DNA of 64,000 bases from Alteromonas oceanisediminis (GCF_018474025.1 NZ_JAHCTA010000004.1:248001-312000); one strand, 5' to 3'; numbered from the stretch's first letter, positions 12,272 through 21,446 are shown. Numbers and translations: made by a program. Notes: generated by a model from the letters alone, not told the origin.

Positions 12272-12317
12272 TATTATTCCTTTATTAATCTATTTAACGC
12301 TTTTAAATGCGGCGCAT

Positions 12318-12346
12318 AGTATAGCTGCGTATCGCCTTTATGGCTA
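12318..12346 (-). promoter_or_regulatory. Candidate promoter for pnp
   Basis: TAGCCA (12346-12341) and TATACT (12323-12318) on the minus strand are 17 bases apart, giving a start near 12311 and a leader of about 40 bases. A private promoter would be needed here because pnp is not in its usual rpsO-pnp operon. The match is 4 of 6 and 5 of 6. Confidence 0.4.
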
Positions 12347-12371
12347 CGCTTGGCAGTACAATTGGCTGCGC

Positions 12372-13274
12372 TTATTTGAAAATAATGTCACGCGCTTTAT
12401 CACAAATTGCGGCCACCGCTGGATGGGTGACCTTGCGCTCAGATGAAATAGCATAAAATCGCTGCTTGATATCTTCGGTTCGCCCTACCACTTCAACCTT
12501 GAACTGGTCGCACACTTCCTGTTCAATGACAGTTGGCATAAAGAATACGCCTAGGCCTGCCTGACCAAAGGATTTCATCAACGCGCTGTCATCAAACTGC
12601 CCTTTGATGACGGGAAACAAATCAATGTCACTGGTCCAGCGGTCGAACAATTGGCGAATCGCATATTGTTTTGTCGGGAGTAACATCGGTTTGTGGTTCA
12701 AATTATCGGGGAATTGGCCGCTAAGTTGCTCTGCGAGCTTGGGTGCCGCAAAGAACGACAGGCCGGATTCACCTAAAAAGTGATTGTAGGCCTTGATACT
12801 AAACGCGGCAGAAAGCGGCGTATCAGTGAGCACCATATCAACATCGTGCACAGCGAGATCCGCCACGATAGCGTCGATGGGACCTTCTTTACTGACTAAG
12901 TTTATGTCCTCGCTCAAGTTAAGCGCAGGTTCCACGATTTTGTATACAATGGTTTTAGGAATAGCGCTAGCCGCACTGACAATGAATTCAGATGCGCCGA
13001 ACTGAGGCGCTCCTCGCAATACATCACTGAGCTCTCGGCCCAACTCAAAAATCTCATCCGCGTAGCGCAATACCAATCGCCCGGTTTCTGTCAGTTGCAA
13101 ACCTCTGCCGACGCGGTCGAACAGCGGCTGATTTAAACGATCTTCAAGCATGCTCAATTGCCCACTGATCGTTTGCGGCGTGATATGTAATTTCGCTGCG
13201 GCTTTTGCAATTGAGCCCTCTTTCGCCACTACCCAGAAATAATGCAAATGCTTGTAGTTCATATTTTCTGCCAT
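12372..13274 (-). CDS. nhaR: LysR-family regulator of the NhaR type
   Basis: This 300-residue LysR-family regulator has an N-terminal winged helix-turn-helix (HYFWVVAKEGSIAKAAAKLHITPQTISGQLSMLEDRL). The HLHYFW and TPQTISGQ signatures and the RYADEIFELG dimerisation helix are those of NhaR, which in E. coli senses Na+ and activates nhaA. The rest is a periplasmic-binding-like effector domain. No Na+/H+ antiporter gene lies next to it, so the target is not shown by context. It is divergent from hpf and precedes pnp in the same direction. The symbol rests on sequence resemblance alone. Confidence 0.82.
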   Translation of the reverse strand: MAENMNYKHLHYFWVVAKEGSIAKAAAKLHITPQTISGQLSMLEDRLNQPLFDRVGRGLQLTETGRLVLRYADEIFELGRELSDVLRGAPQFGASEFIVSAASAIPKTIVYKIVEPALNLSEDINLVSKEGPIDAIVADLAVHDVDMVLTDTPLSAAFSIKAYNHFLGESGLSFFAAPKLAEQLSGQFPDNLNHKPMLLPTKQYAIRQLFDRWTSDIDLFPVIKGQFDDSALMKSFGQAGLGVFFMPTVIEQEVCDQFKVEVVGRTEDIKQRFYAISSERKVTHPAVAAICDKARDIIFK

Positions 13275-13425
13275 GAAACCGTGCCCGTAATGTATGAATT
13301 CAATTTTTTCCGATGTATATCAATACAAACAAACGAATTTTTTTGTTCATTATTGATTGATAAATTTTTAATTACCCAATGTCTGAGGCGTGACAACGCT
13401 CACTAGACGAAAACCGGAGCAGCAT

Positions 13426-13758
13426 ATGCACATCAAAATCAATTCGCGAGACTTTTCCATCACACCTGCCTTGCAGCAGTTTATTGAAGCGAAGATCCAG
13501 TTTGCACTGAACCGATATGCACAACGTATACGCGTGCTTGAAATAAGTTTGAAGGATATCAACGGCCCACGCGGTGGAATCGACAAACAGTGCACCATTA
13601 AGATGAAGATAAACCAGTTCAAAACTCTAGTGGTTGAAGATACCAGCGCGGATGCTTATGAATCAGTTGTGGCTTGCACGCAACGGGCTAAGCGCCGAAT
13701 GGAGCGCCATTACACGAGAGCGCGAACACAAAGTAGACGCTCGCCTGTTATCCAATAG
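13426..13758 (+). CDS. hpf: Ribosome hibernation factor, HPF/RaiA family
   Basis: The protein (110 residues) belongs to the short HPF/YfiA family that binds the 30S A and P sites and silences ribosomes in stationary phase. The MHIKINSRDFSITPALQQFIEAKI start and the ADAYESVVACTQRAKRRMERH segment are characteristic. It lacks the long C-terminal dimerisation domain, so it would be the short form. The ATG at 13426 is preceded by GGAG. It is not next to rpoN or ptsN, its usual neighbours in Proteobacteria, so it could also be a second member of the family. The upstream 150 bases are AT-rich and shared with the divergent nhaR. Confidence 0.85.
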   Translation: MHIKINSRDFSITPALQQFIEAKIQFALNRYAQRIRVLEISLKDINGPRGGIDKQCTIKMKINQFKTLVVEDTSADAYESVVACTQRAKRRMERHYTRARTQSRRSPVIQ

Positions 13759-13788
13759 ATGCATTGGGGCTGCCTGATCACTCGACTA

Positions 13789-14892
13789 CTAGCCATTAGC
13801 AAAGGAACTGCCTAGATCATCGGTAGGCCGTTCTTGTGAGAGGTTAATAGCACTGATGGGATAAGGAATGACAATACCTTCTTTTTTGAATCGTTTGTGC
13901 AATGCTTTTATGTACGCCGATTTGATGAAAAATCGGTTGAAGTACTCCTGCGCACGCAGCATGACGGTAAAATTAATACTGGAATTGTCAAAGGTGTGAA
14001 ACACAACGAATGTATCGTAATCGTCAATTCCCCATTTGTAGGAAATAAGGATTTCTCGTGCAACCTCCAGCGCCACCCGTTCCACTTCATCCAAATCAGA
14101 ATCGTAATGAACGGAGCAATCTACCGGCACCGACAATTGTTTCTCAGGATAGTAGTAATTAATTATTTTTGATTTAGCCAACACGGAATTGGGCACGATA
14201 ACGATATTGTTAGGGAGCATTTTTATCCACACTGAACGCCAGCCGATTTGTTCCACAAAACCCTGCTCTCCTGATTCCAATTCGATGTAGTCTCCCAGCC
14301 GGATAGGTTTGTCTGCAAGAATTTGCATACCCGAAAAAAAGTTTTCTAAGGTAGGTTGTAGCGCGAGGGCTACGGCTAACGAGCCAATGCCTAGCGAAGC
14401 AACGATAGGTGTAATGGAGATACCTAGCGTGGTTAATAACACCAGAACGCCGGTAACCAGTACCAGTATCCGAAGCGCACCCCGCACAAGTTTGCCACTA
14501 GTTCGCAACAACGGAGAGCGTGCCTGATAGTGAATCAACGATTGTCTTACCAGACTGTCAGCAAACAATATCAACCCAACGATGAGCACAAACTTTGATG
14601 CCAGAAGAAAATTCTCTCGGCTGAAGTCGTCTAACCTTTCATATCGAATAAGGGTGGATTGAGTTGCCAACAAGCTCATGGAGACGATCAACAATCGCAA
14701 TGGACGTTTGGCTGCGTTTAACAAAATGGTATCAAAAACAAACGGAGTTCTTGCGAGGGCTTTTGTTGCAAGAAGCAAAAGTCCCTGCAAAATCAATCCA
14801 AGAGCAATTAAAAAAAATGTACACAGCACCACTATTGCCAACCACAATGGTAACGCGTGCATAACTTTTTCTAGCGCCTCAACCCAATCCAT
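13789..14892 (-). CDS. MscS-family mechanosensitive ion channel
   Basis: This is a small-conductance mechanosensitive channel-type protein (367 residues from ATG 14892). It has about four to five hydrophobic segments, then the pore-lining helix and MscS beta domain (SLGIGSLAVALALQPTLENFFSG, RLGDYIELESGEQGFVEQIGWRS, IVIVPNSVLAKSKIINYYYPE), and an alpha/beta C-terminus. It is longer at the N-terminus than E. coli MscS, closer to YnaI-like members. A 24-residue upstream extension is open but has no plausible start. It stands in the place where the rimP-nusA-infB block usually follows tRNA-Leu. Confidence 0.9.
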   Translation of the reverse strand: MDWVEALEKVMHALPLWLAIVVLCTFFLIALGLILQGLLLLATKALARTPFVFDTILLNAAKRPLRLLIVSMSLLATQSTLIRYERLDDFSRENFLLASKFVLIVGLILFADSLVRQSLIHYQARSPLLRTSGKLVRGALRILVLVTGVLVLLTTLGISITPIVASLGIGSLAVALALQPTLENFFSGMQILADKPIRLGDYIELESGEQGFVEQIGWRSVWIKMLPNNIVIVPNSVLAKSKIINYYYPEKQLSVPVDCSVHYDSDLDEVERVALEVAREILISYKWGIDDYDTFVVFHTFDNSSINFTVMLRAQEYFNRFFIKSAYIKALHKRFKKEGIVIPYPISAINLSQERPTDDLGSSFANG

Positions 14893-15044
14893 TTTCCTGT
14901 AGAACCATGCGATTAAACCACAGTGTTTGCAATAAACAGACCATACGCTTGCCCTGCCAAACACCGGCTTTCAGCACAAATCAGCTATGCCTAGTGCACT
15001 GCTTTGGGGATTATTGCATCGCAATAGTGAGGTGATAGACAATG

Positions 15045-15075
15045 AAAAAGCCCAGCTTGCGCTGGGCTTTTTTTA
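15045..15075 (-). terminator. Terminator after tRNA-Leu
   Basis: An inverted repeat (core AAGCCCAGC/GCTGGGCTT, loop TTGC) is flanked by A and T runs on both sides, so it could work in both directions. It lies three bases beyond the CCA end of tRNA-Leu and ends the ftsH-to-tRNA unit on the minus strand. Confidence 0.88.
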
Positions 15076-15077
15076 AT

Positions 15078-15163
15078 TGGTGCGGAAAGCGGGACTTGAA
15101 CCCGCACGAGCTATGCTCACCACCCCCTCAAGATGGCGTGTCTACCAATTCCACCACTTCCGC
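15078..15163 (-). tRNA. leuU: tRNA-Leu (anticodon GAG)
   Basis: An 86-base class II tRNA with CCA encoded. The acceptor stem is GCGGAAG with TTTCCGC, the D region reads GGTGGAATTGGTAGACACG, and the anticodon loop TTGAGGG gives GAG at 15129-15127. A long variable arm (GGTGAGCATAGCTC) and the TTCAAGTC T-loop follow. It matches E. coli tRNA-Leu(GAG) base for base in the conserved parts. It starts 24 bases after the secG stop, the same position it holds in many Gammaproteobacteria. Confidence 0.97.
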
Positions 15164-15187
15164 TATATCATTTCGCTCGAACGTAGA

Positions 15188-15562
15188 TTAGTTCGGAACG
15201 TCTGAATCTTCGTCGTCGTTCGCTGCACCATTGTCTTGTGCCGGCACATCCGTGTTATTCACTGGTGCTGAGACTGGCACTTCCGATGCGGGAACTTCGA
15301 GGTTCTGCCATTCATCAACGGCTTTCTCTTTGTTGGCCGCAATGTTACCCAACGTCAGACTAATCAAAAAGAACAAGGTAGCCAATATCGCCGTTGCGCG
15401 TGTCATAAAGTTACCTGAACCTGATGATCCAAATACCGTATTAGAGCCACCAGCGCCAAAACTAGCGCCCATATCAGCGCCCTTGCCCTGCTGGATCAAT
15501 ACAAAACCAATCAGCAACAATGCCACCAACAGATACGCAATAATCAGTACTTCATAAACCAT
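15188..15562 (-). CDS. secG: Preprotein translocase subunit SecG
   Basis: SecG is the small non-essential subunit of the SecYEG channel. The 124-residue protein has two membrane segments (about 4-24 and 53-74) around the conserved cytoplasmic loop IQQGKGADMGASFGAGGSNTVFGSSGSGNF. The tail is acidic and disordered (PAQDNGAANDDEDSD). It is 26 bases after tpiA. Confidence 0.96.
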   Translation of the reverse strand: MVYEVLIIAYLLVALLLIGFVLIQQGKGADMGASFGAGGSNTVFGSSGSGNFMTRATAILATLFFLISLTLGNIAANKEKAVDEWQNLEVPASEVPVSAPVNNTDVPAQDNGAANDDEDSDVPN

Positions 15563-15588
15563 ATTATTAACCTTTTACCCTTCGTCGC

Positions 15589-16344
15589 TTACTCTGACGC
15601 AGCTAAACAAATTGCTTCAAATTCTTTGGGATCTAAGCTGGCTCCGCCAATTAATCCACCATCAATGTCTTCTTGTGAAAACAGCATCTCGGCATTTGCC
15701 GGTTTTACACTGCCGCCGTACAGTAATCGAATACTTTTAGCCACCGACTGGCTCTGTTGAGCAACACGCTGGCGTATAAATCTGTGCATCGCCTGAGCTT
15801 GCTCAGGACTTGCGGTAACACCGGTTCCAATCGCCCAAATCGGCTCATACGCTATCACAATGTCGCTCAACTGCTGCGCCGACAAACGTTCAAACACCGC
15901 TGAAAGCTGCGCTTCAACAAAGGCTTCTTCACTGCCCTCGTTTCGCGTTTCGAGTGACTCACCGACACACACGATGGGCGTAAGACCTGCCGCTAGCGCC
16001 TGTTCTGCCTTGCGCGCAATAAGCTGATTACTCTCGCCATGATCAGCTCGGCGTTCAGAATGGCCAATGATCACAAACTGACACCCTGCCTCAACCAACA
16101 TTTGCGCCGAGAGATCACCGGTATGCGCGCCATTTTCTTCCGCGCTAACGTCTTGACCGCCAACCAACCAGTGACATTTTTCACTCGCCGAAACCGCATT
16201 CAATGTCAACAAACTGGGTACACAAAGAACCGTTTCGCACCGCTTGCGACTTGCAGAGAAATACTCAACAAACTGCGCTAGAAGCTTAGCATTGCCGTTC
16301 ATTTTCCAATTTCCCGCAACCAATGTTTTTCTTTGCAAGCTCAT
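15589..16344 (-). CDS. tpiA: Triosephosphate isomerase
   Basis: TpiA interconverts dihydroxyacetone phosphate and glyceraldehyde 3-phosphate. At 251 residues it has the usual length. Visible catalytic elements are GNWKMN with K14, GHSERR with H95, and AYEPIWAIGTG with E167, plus the phosphate-binding YGGSV and GGLIGGASL motifs. It lies between glmM (110-base gap) and secG, the standard arrangement. Confidence 0.98.
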   Translation of the reverse strand: MSLQRKTLVAGNWKMNGNAKLLAQFVEYFSASRKRCETVLCVPSLLTLNAVSASEKCHWLVGGQDVSAEENGAHTGDLSAQMLVEAGCQFVIIGHSERRADHGESNQLIARKAEQALAAGLTPIVCVGESLETRNEGSEEAFVEAQLSAVFERLSAQQLSDIVIAYEPIWAIGTGVTASPEQAQAMHRFIRQRVAQQSQSVAKSIRLLYGGSVKPANAEMLFSQEDIDGGLIGGASLDPKEFEAICLAASE

Positions 16345-16381
16345 TCGGTTTTTTCCTTAGCCCAGCTTTTGAGCGGGCGAG

Positions 16382-16410
16382 ATATTAACGATTCCATGAA
16401 TAATATACAA
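16382..16410 (-). promoter_or_regulatory. Candidate promoter for tpiA-secG-tRNA-Leu
   Basis: In the 110-base glmM-tpiA gap, TTGTAT (16410-16405) and TAATAT (16387-16382) are 17 bases apart on the minus strand. A 5-bp stem (GCCGC at 16429-16433, GCGGC at 16441-16445) followed by TTTATTG lies just before it and may attenuate read-through from glmM. Both calls rest on consensus only. Confidence 0.3.
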
Positions 16411-16454
16411 GCGCTTTTCAGCAATAAAGCCGCGTTTTCAGCGGCCACATTGAC

Positions 16455-17798
16455 TTATTCCGTGACTTCGGTCACAACTTCAGCAATATGCGCTGCCCAC
16501 TTCTTCGAAAGCGCATCGTCATTTGACTCTACCATGACTCGAATGAGCGGCTCAGTACCACTTTTACGCAATAAAACTCGGCCTTTCTTGCCCAAGCCGT
16601 TTTCAGCTTCTTTAACCGCTGCTAACACTTTTGCGTCCGTCAATGGGTCATTTTCGCCCTCTTTAAACCGCACGTTTAATAATACTTGCGGAAATTTTTC
16701 GAACCCACCTGCCAATTCGTTCAACGTCATGCCGCTGCGCAACATGGCCGTGAGGACTTGTAGCCCGGCTATAATGCCATCTCCGGTGGATGAGGTATTC
16801 AAATTAAGCACGTGCCCCGAGTTTTCTCCGCCAATCATCCACCCCTTGCTTTGCAGCATCTCCATCACATACCGATCACCGACTTTGCTACGCGCAAATG
16901 GGATGCCCAATTGATTCAGCGCTAATTCAAGGCCTAAATTGCTCATCAGTGTGCCGACGACACCGCCAGATAATCGGCCAGAACGTAATGCGTCTCGTGC
17001 AATAATATAAATAATTTGATCGCCATCGATAACGTTACCCAAGTGATCGACCATCATGATGCGATCACCGTCGCCATCCAGAGCAAACCCCAAGTCGGCG
17101 CCGCTGGCAAGCACTTCATCAACCGTCGCTTTCATACTGGTAGCACCCACTTTGTGGTTGATGTTTGTGCCATTAGGCTCTGTGCCTATTTCGATCACTT
17201 CAGCGCCCAACTCGCTCAACACATTGGGCGCAATGTGATAGGTTGCACCGTGGGCACAATCCACGACAATCTTCATGCCAGTCAGTGATAACTCGCTGGG
17301 GAAGGTGCCTTTACAGAACTCAATGTAACGACCTGAGGCATCATTAATACGAATGGCTTTACCTAATTTGTCTGACGCGACACAGGTCATGGGTTGATCC
17401 ATCATGGCTTCAATAGCCAACTCAATATCATCATCCAGTTTGAAGCCATCTGCAGAGAAGAATTTAATGCCATTGTCATAGTAAGGGTTATGTGATGCGC
17501 TGATCACAATACCCGCCTCTGACCGAAACGTTTTCGTCAAATAAGCAATAGCGGGCGTCGGCATAGGCCCCAAGAGGCCAATATTAATTCCCGCGGCAGA
17601 CAAACCGGCTTCAAGCGAGGATTCGAGCATATAGCCGGAAATGCGTGTGTCTTTTCCGATCAACACCTTGTTCGTTCCCTGCCCGGCAAGCACTTTACCT
17701 GCCGCCCATCCTAGTTTGGTGACAAATTCGGGATTAATTGCACTCTCTCCCACTTTGCCGCGAATTCCATCTGTTCCGAAGTATTGTCTTGAGGCCAT
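16455..17798 (-). CDS. glmM: Phosphoglucosamine mutase GlmM
   Basis: GlmM converts glucosamine 6-phosphate to glucosamine 1-phosphate for peptidoglycan and LPS. From the ATG at 17798 it has 447 residues (E. coli 445) and begins [15 protein letters not shown]. The phosphoserine is S102 in VISASHNP, the metal-binding loop is DGDGDR, and the sugar-binding GGENSGH and phosphate-binding [12 protein letters not shown] motifs are present. An upstream extension of 28 residues is open but would overlap folP. It follows folP by seven bases. Confidence 0.98.
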   Translation of the reverse strand: MASRQYFGTDGIRGKVGESAINPEFVTKLGWAAGKVLAGQGTNKVLIGKDTRISGYMLESSLEAGLSAAGINIGLLGPMPTPAIAYLTKTFRSEAGIVISASHNPYYDNGIKFFSADGFKLDDDIELAIEAMMDQPMTCVASDKLGKAIRINDASGRYIEFCKGTFPSELSLTGMKIVVDCAHGATYHIAPNVLSELGAEVIEIGTEPNGTNINHKVGATSMKATVDEVLASGADLGFALDGDGDRIMMVDHLGNVIDGDQIIYIIARDALRSGRLSGGVVGTLMSNLGLELALNQLGIPFARSKVGDRYVMEMLQSKGWMIGGENSGHVLNLNTSSTGDGIIAGLQVLTAMLRSGMTLNELAGGFEKFPQVLLNVRFKEGENDPLTDAKVLAAVKEAENGLGKKGRVLLRKSGTEPLIRVMVESNDDALSKKWAAHIAEVVTEVTE

Positions 17799-17805
17799 GA
17801 CATTC

Positions 17806-18639
17806 TCATTGTTGTAGTTGATATTGTTTGCATGCGTTGACGATTTTAACTGCATCAGCAGTCTGGTCAACATCATGCACACGAATAATGTGTGCCCCCA
17901 TCTGAGCGGCTAAGGTTGCTGCAGCAATACTGGCCGCTACGCGTTGATCAACGGCTTTGTTCACCACATTTCCCAGCATCGACTTTCTGGAAACACCCAC
18001 CAATAGCGGCAACCCTAATTGCAGTAATGCCGGTATGGCGTTAAATAACTGATAATTGTGCGCCAGCGTTTTGCCAAAGCCAAAACCGGGGTCCAACACA
18101 ATTTGGCTTCTCGCTATACCTGCTGCTAAACAAGCATCGATCCTTTCCTGTAAAAACGCCCTTATTTCTGCAACCACATCTGAGTATTGTGGTTGGTGCT
18201 GCATATCTCGGGGCTTGCCTTGCATGTGCATGATGCAGACCGGCACGTTGTGCGCGCTGGCTATGCTAAGTGCATGCTCTGCTCTGAGTGCATTGACGTC
18301 GTTGATCATTGATGCTCCGGCTTGCAAAGCGGCATCCATTACCACAGGTTTACTGGTATCAATGGATATTGGCACGTCAGAGCGAGTGCGGATCGCTTCA
18401 ATCACAGGGATAACACGATCCAACTCCTGTTGTTCTGAAACTGCGCTGGCGCCGGGTCTCGTCGATTCGCCACCAACATCAATCAGGCTAGCGCCTTGAG
18501 CATGCATGTTGAGGGCAGCTGATACCGCGCGTTCTGTTTGTGCAAATTGCCCCCCATCAGAAAACGAGTCTGGCGTCACATTAAGAATACCCATAATCGC
18601 ACAACGCGGTAATTGCTGGAGGGAAAATGCAGTGCTCAT
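17806..18639 (-). CDS. folP: Dihydropteroate synthase FolP
   Basis: FolP joins p-aminobenzoate to dihydropterin pyrophosphate in folate synthesis and is the sulfonamide target. Motifs [42 protein letters not shown] and GVSRKSM are all present in order across 277 residues. It lies between ftsH and glmM as in E. coli. Confidence 0.98.
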   Translation of the reverse strand: MSTAFSLQQLPRCAIMGILNVTPDSFSDGGQFAQTERAVSAALNMHAQGASLIDVGGESTRPGASAVSEQQELDRVIPVIEAIRTRSDVPISIDTSKPVVMDAALQAGASMINDVNALRAEHALSIASAHNVPVCIMHMQGKPRDMQHQPQYSDVVAEIRAFLQERIDACLAAGIARSQIVLDPGFGFGKTLAHNYQLFNAIPALLQLGLPLLVGVSRKSMLGNVVNKAVDQRVAASIAAATLAAQMGAHIIRVHDVDQTADAVKIVNACKQYQLQQ

Positions 18640-18680
18640 AAATTCTTTTTATTCCGAAACCGATGTTACAGCAGGGTACA

Positions 18681-18704
18681 AAAACGCCAGCGTTACGCTG
18701 GCGT
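18681..18704 (-). terminator. Hairpin between ftsH and folP (weak terminator or attenuator)
   Basis: A perfect 9-bp stem (ACGCCAGCG at 18684-18692, CGCTGGCGT at 18696-18704) with a three-base loop is followed on the minus strand by only TTTT. It could partly stop transcription leaving ftsH while letting some pass to folP-glmM. Confidence 0.55.
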
Positions 18705-18725
18705 GTTTAATTCCGACAAGACCGT

Positions 18726-20669
18726 CTAATTGGCGGCGTCGCCCGGTTTTGCATTAGGTGCATCAGATTCTGACTTATCGTCATCCACTGGCTGCTTCAC
18801 TTCTGCTCCACCACTGGGTTTATCACCGCCGCCTGACTGACTGGATGCATCCCAGTCGGCTGGTGGACGTACTTCACGACGAGCCATGAGATCATCGATT
18901 TGCTTAGCGTCGATAGTTTCATATTTCATCAGCGCATCTTTCATCGAATGAAGAATATCAATATGCTCTTTGAGGATCTTCTCAGCACGCTCATAATTCC
19001 GGTCAATCAAAGACTTAATTTCAGCATCAATCGCGCGCGCCGTGTCGTCAGACATATTCTTCGCTTTCGACATACTGCGACCTAGAAATACTTCACCTTC
19101 TTCCTCGGCATACAGCATTGGCCCCATCTTAGACGACAAACCCCACTGCGTAACCATTTTACGCGCAATGTCAGTCGCTCTCTCGATATCATTTGACGCA
19201 CCTGTGGTCACTTTGTCATCGCCATAGATGATTTGCTCAGCGATTCGGCCACCAAATAAGCTCGAAATCATACTTTCAAGATGTTGCTTACTGTGGCTGA
19301 CCCGATCTTGCTCAGGCAAGTACATGGTCACACCTAACGCCCTACCGCGTGGAATGATTGAGACTTTGTATACTGGGTCATGCTCAGGTACAACACGGCC
19401 AACAATGGCATGACCCGCTTCGTGGTACGCCGTCATGGTCTTTTCTTCTTCCGTCATCACCATGGACTTGCGCTCAGAGCCCATCATTATTTTGTCTTTC
19501 GCTTTATCAAACTCTTCCATCGCCACTAAGCGCTTGTTTGAACGCGCTGCAAACAAAGCCGCTTCGTTAACGAGGTTCGCCAAATCAGCACCTGAAAAAC
19601 CGGGAGTACCACGCGCTATCACTGATGGCTCAACGTTGTCCGAAATAGGAACCTTCCGCATGTGAACTTTTAAAATTTGTTCACGACCGCGAATATCAGG
19701 TAACCCGACAACCACCTGACGGTCAAATCGACCTGGGCGCAACAATGCAGGGTCTAGCACGTCCGGTCGGTTTGTGGCTGCAATGACAATGATGCCTTCG
19801 TGCCCTTCAAAACCGTCCATTTCAACCAACATCTGGTTCAACGTTTGCTCACGCTCGTCATGACCGCCGCCAAGTCCCGCACCGCGTTGGCGACCAACAG
19901 CATCGATTTCATCGATGAAAATAATACAGGGGGCAGATTTCTTTGCTTGCTCGAACATGTCACGAACCCGCGATGCACCCACACCAACAAACATTTCCAC
20001 AAAATCAGAACCTGAAATCGTGAAAAACGGCACTTTTGCTTCACCCGCAATGGCCTTCGCCAGCAGCGTTTTCCCCGTTCCAGGAGGGCCGACCATTAAA
20101 ACGCCTTTAGGGATTTTACCGCCAAGCTTTTGGAACTTGGACGGGTCGCGCAAAAAGTCGACCAGTTCCGACACGTCTTCTTTGGCTTCATCACACCCTG
20201 CCACATCCGCAAACGTGGTTTTGATCTGGTCTTCACCCAACAAACGCGCTTTGCTTTTACCGAACGACATTGCACCTCGGCCGCCGCCACCTTGCATCTG
20301 CCGCATAAAGAAAATCCATACACCAATCAGTAGCAGCATGGGGAACCATGAGATAAAAATGTTTGCCAGTAATGAAGGCGACTCTGGTGGTTCGCCGATA
20401 ACGCGTACGTCTTGTTCAATCAAATCGTCAACAAGTTTATCGTCGAAATAAGGAATATAGGTTACAAAAGTGTCACCCGAGCGACGCGTACCGCGTATTT
20501 CGCGAGCATCACTGTTTATCCGCACTTCACGGATATTGCCTTGGTTGACTTCTTTAATGAAAGTTGTGTAATCCGTTTGTGCACGGCTAGACTCGCCCGG
20601 CGAGAAGCTCTGAAAAACCGACATCAATACAACGGCGATTACCAACCAAAGAATTAAATTTTTTGCCAT
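18726..20669 (-). CDS. ftsH: ATP-dependent zinc metalloprotease FtsH
   Basis: FtsH is the membrane AAA protease that degrades LpxC, sigma-32 and misassembled membrane proteins. From the ATG at 20669 it has 647 residues and begins [22 protein letters not shown], identical to the E. coli start. Two membrane segments flank a periplasmic domain. Walker A GPPGTGKT is at 194-201, Walker B FIDEID near 251-256, and the zinc motif HEAGH at 416-420. The C-terminus is acidic and disordered. A TTG three codons upstream is rejected. It is divergent from yhbY, but rlmE, which normally precedes ftsH, is missing. Confidence 0.98.
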   Translation of the reverse strand: MAKNLILWLVIAVVLMSVFQSFSPGESSRAQTDYTTFIKEVNQGNIREVRINSDAREIRGTRRSGDTFVTYIPYFDDKLVDDLIEQDVRVIGEPPESPSLLANIFISWFPMLLLIGVWIFFMRQMQGGGGRGAMSFGKSKARLLGEDQIKTTFADVAGCDEAKEDVSELVDFLRDPSKFQKLGGKIPKGVLMVGPPGTGKTLLAKAIAGEAKVPFFTISGSDFVEMFVGVGASRVRDMFEQAKKSAPCIIFIDEIDAVGRQRGAGLGGGHDEREQTLNQMLVEMDGFEGHEGIIVIAATNRPDVLDPALLRPGRFDRQVVVGLPDIRGREQILKVHMRKVPISDNVEPSVIARGTPGFSGADLANLVNEAALFAARSNKRLVAMEEFDKAKDKIMMGSERKSMVMTEEEKTMTAYHEAGHAIVGRVVPEHDPVYKVSIIPRGRALGVTMYLPEQDRVSHSKQHLESMISSLFGGRIAEQIIYGDDKVTTGASNDIERATDIARKMVTQWGLSSKMGPMLYAEEEGEVFLGRSMSKAKNMSDDTARAIDAEIKSLIDRNYERAEKILKEHIDILHSMKDALMKYETIDAKQIDDLMARREVRPPADWDASSQSGGGDKPSGGAEVKQPVDDDKSESDAPNAKPGDAAN

Positions 20670-20930
20670 GTCGCTCAACGCGTTAACCTCGTTTAATATT
20701 GCAGCAGAATACCATGCCCTGTTGCGTTTGACCGATTACGGTAGCGTTAAGTTTCGCATTGCTACCACAATTGATATTTCCTGTTATGTTACGCCCCATC
20801 TTCCATAGCGAAACATACTATACTTTACGCCAACCTACCACCCACACTGCGCCGGATACAGCGAGTATCGGGTTAAATAGACGTTACCTCGCAAAGTTCA
20901 TTACGAAGCAGAGGCTCATTCTGTTCAGAA

Positions 20931-20951
20931 ACACAGAAAGAAACTCTGTGT
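20931..20951. repeat. Inverted repeat in the ftsH leader region
   Basis: ACACAGA (20931-20937) and TCTGTGT (20945-20951) form a perfect 7-bp stem with a seven-base loop. A third copy, ACACAGA, follows at about 20964-20970. It may be a protein-binding site or an RNA hairpin in the ftsH leader; the function is unknown. Confidence 0.45.
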
Positions 20952-21029
20952 AATTATCTTTATACACAGAATACCTGCACGCTCACTCTGATTTGAAACA
21001 ATCTCTAAGATGACATTCGTATTGCAGTG

Positions 21030-21057
21030 ATTATGGCGCTAGAATAACGGTTTTCAA
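21030..21057 (-). promoter_or_regulatory. Candidate promoter for ftsH
   Basis: On the minus strand CTTGAAA (-35, from 21058) is followed after 16 bases by CATAAT (21035-21030). This fits sigma-70 well (TTGAAA-16-CATAAT) and also resembles a sigma-32 element (CTTGAAA, 13 bases, CGCCAT). FtsH is a heat-shock gene in E. coli, so the second reading is plausible. It lies about 360 bases from the ftsH ATG. Confidence 0.4.
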
Positions 21058-21096
21058 GTGACTTAACGTCATCAAATTGTAAGAAAATTGGTTCAG

Positions 21097-21393
21097 ATGA
21101 ATTTATCAACAAAGCAAAAGCAGTTCCTCAAGGGACTGGCGCACGACAAAAAACCGGTTGTTCAATTGGGTAACAACGGCCTGACAGAAGGTGTCATGGC
21201 AGAGATCGACAACGCACTCAACTTTCATGAACTCATCAAGGTGAAAATTCCCACCGACGATCGAGAGGAGAAGTCATTGATTGCAGATGCCATTGTTCGA
21301 GAAACAGGCGCGGTGAAAATTCAAGTTATCGGGCACACGCTTATCCTTTTTAAGCAAAGCGATGAACAAAAAATAACGTTGCCACGGCGCTAG
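21097..21393 (+). CDS. yhbY: YhbY family RNA-binding protein (CRM domain)
   Basis: YhbY is a small CRM-domain protein associated with 50S ribosome assembly. The 98-residue product is nearly collinear with the 97-residue E. coli protein (MNLSTKQKQFLKGLAH, VVQLGNNGLTEGVMAEI, ELIKVKIPTDDREEKSLI, IVRETGA). The GNNG loop of the CRM fold is present. The ATG at 21097 is chosen by homology; a TTG at 21088 would add three residues. Confidence 0.95.
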   Translation: MNLSTKQKQFLKGLAHDKKPVVQLGNNGLTEGVMAEIDNALNFHELIKVKIPTDDREEKSLIADAIVRETGAVKIQVIGHTLILFKQSDEQKITLPRR

Positions 21394-21446
21394 GTTGGCA
21401 GAATATCCCGTTATCAAACCCCGACACAAAATAAGAGGGAAGCAGA

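Larger units (their letters stand above)
20670..21096 (-). other. Long gene-free region between ftsH and yhbY
   Basis: These 427 bases separate the divergent ftsH and yhbY. In most Gammaproteobacteria rlmE (ftsJ) sits here, directly before ftsH; no trace of it was seen in any frame. The region holds a candidate ftsH promoter at its far end (21030-21057), an inverted repeat at 20931-20951, and a short GTAGC/GCTAC inverted repeat near 20741-20765. A 64-codon open frame at 20759-20953 looks like chance. If the far promoter is used, ftsH mRNA has a leader of about 350 bases. Confidence 0.6.

Noticed and set aside
15078-15163. tRNA-Leu as an integration site for a mobile element
   Set aside because: The genes beyond it (mscS, hpf, nhaR) are ordinary chromosomal genes, there is no integrase, and no duplicated tRNA 3' end was noticed.
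20759-20953. 64-codon open frame in the ftsH-yhbY gap
   Set aside because: No ribosome site, no recognisable motif and unlike the neighbours in composition; most likely chance.
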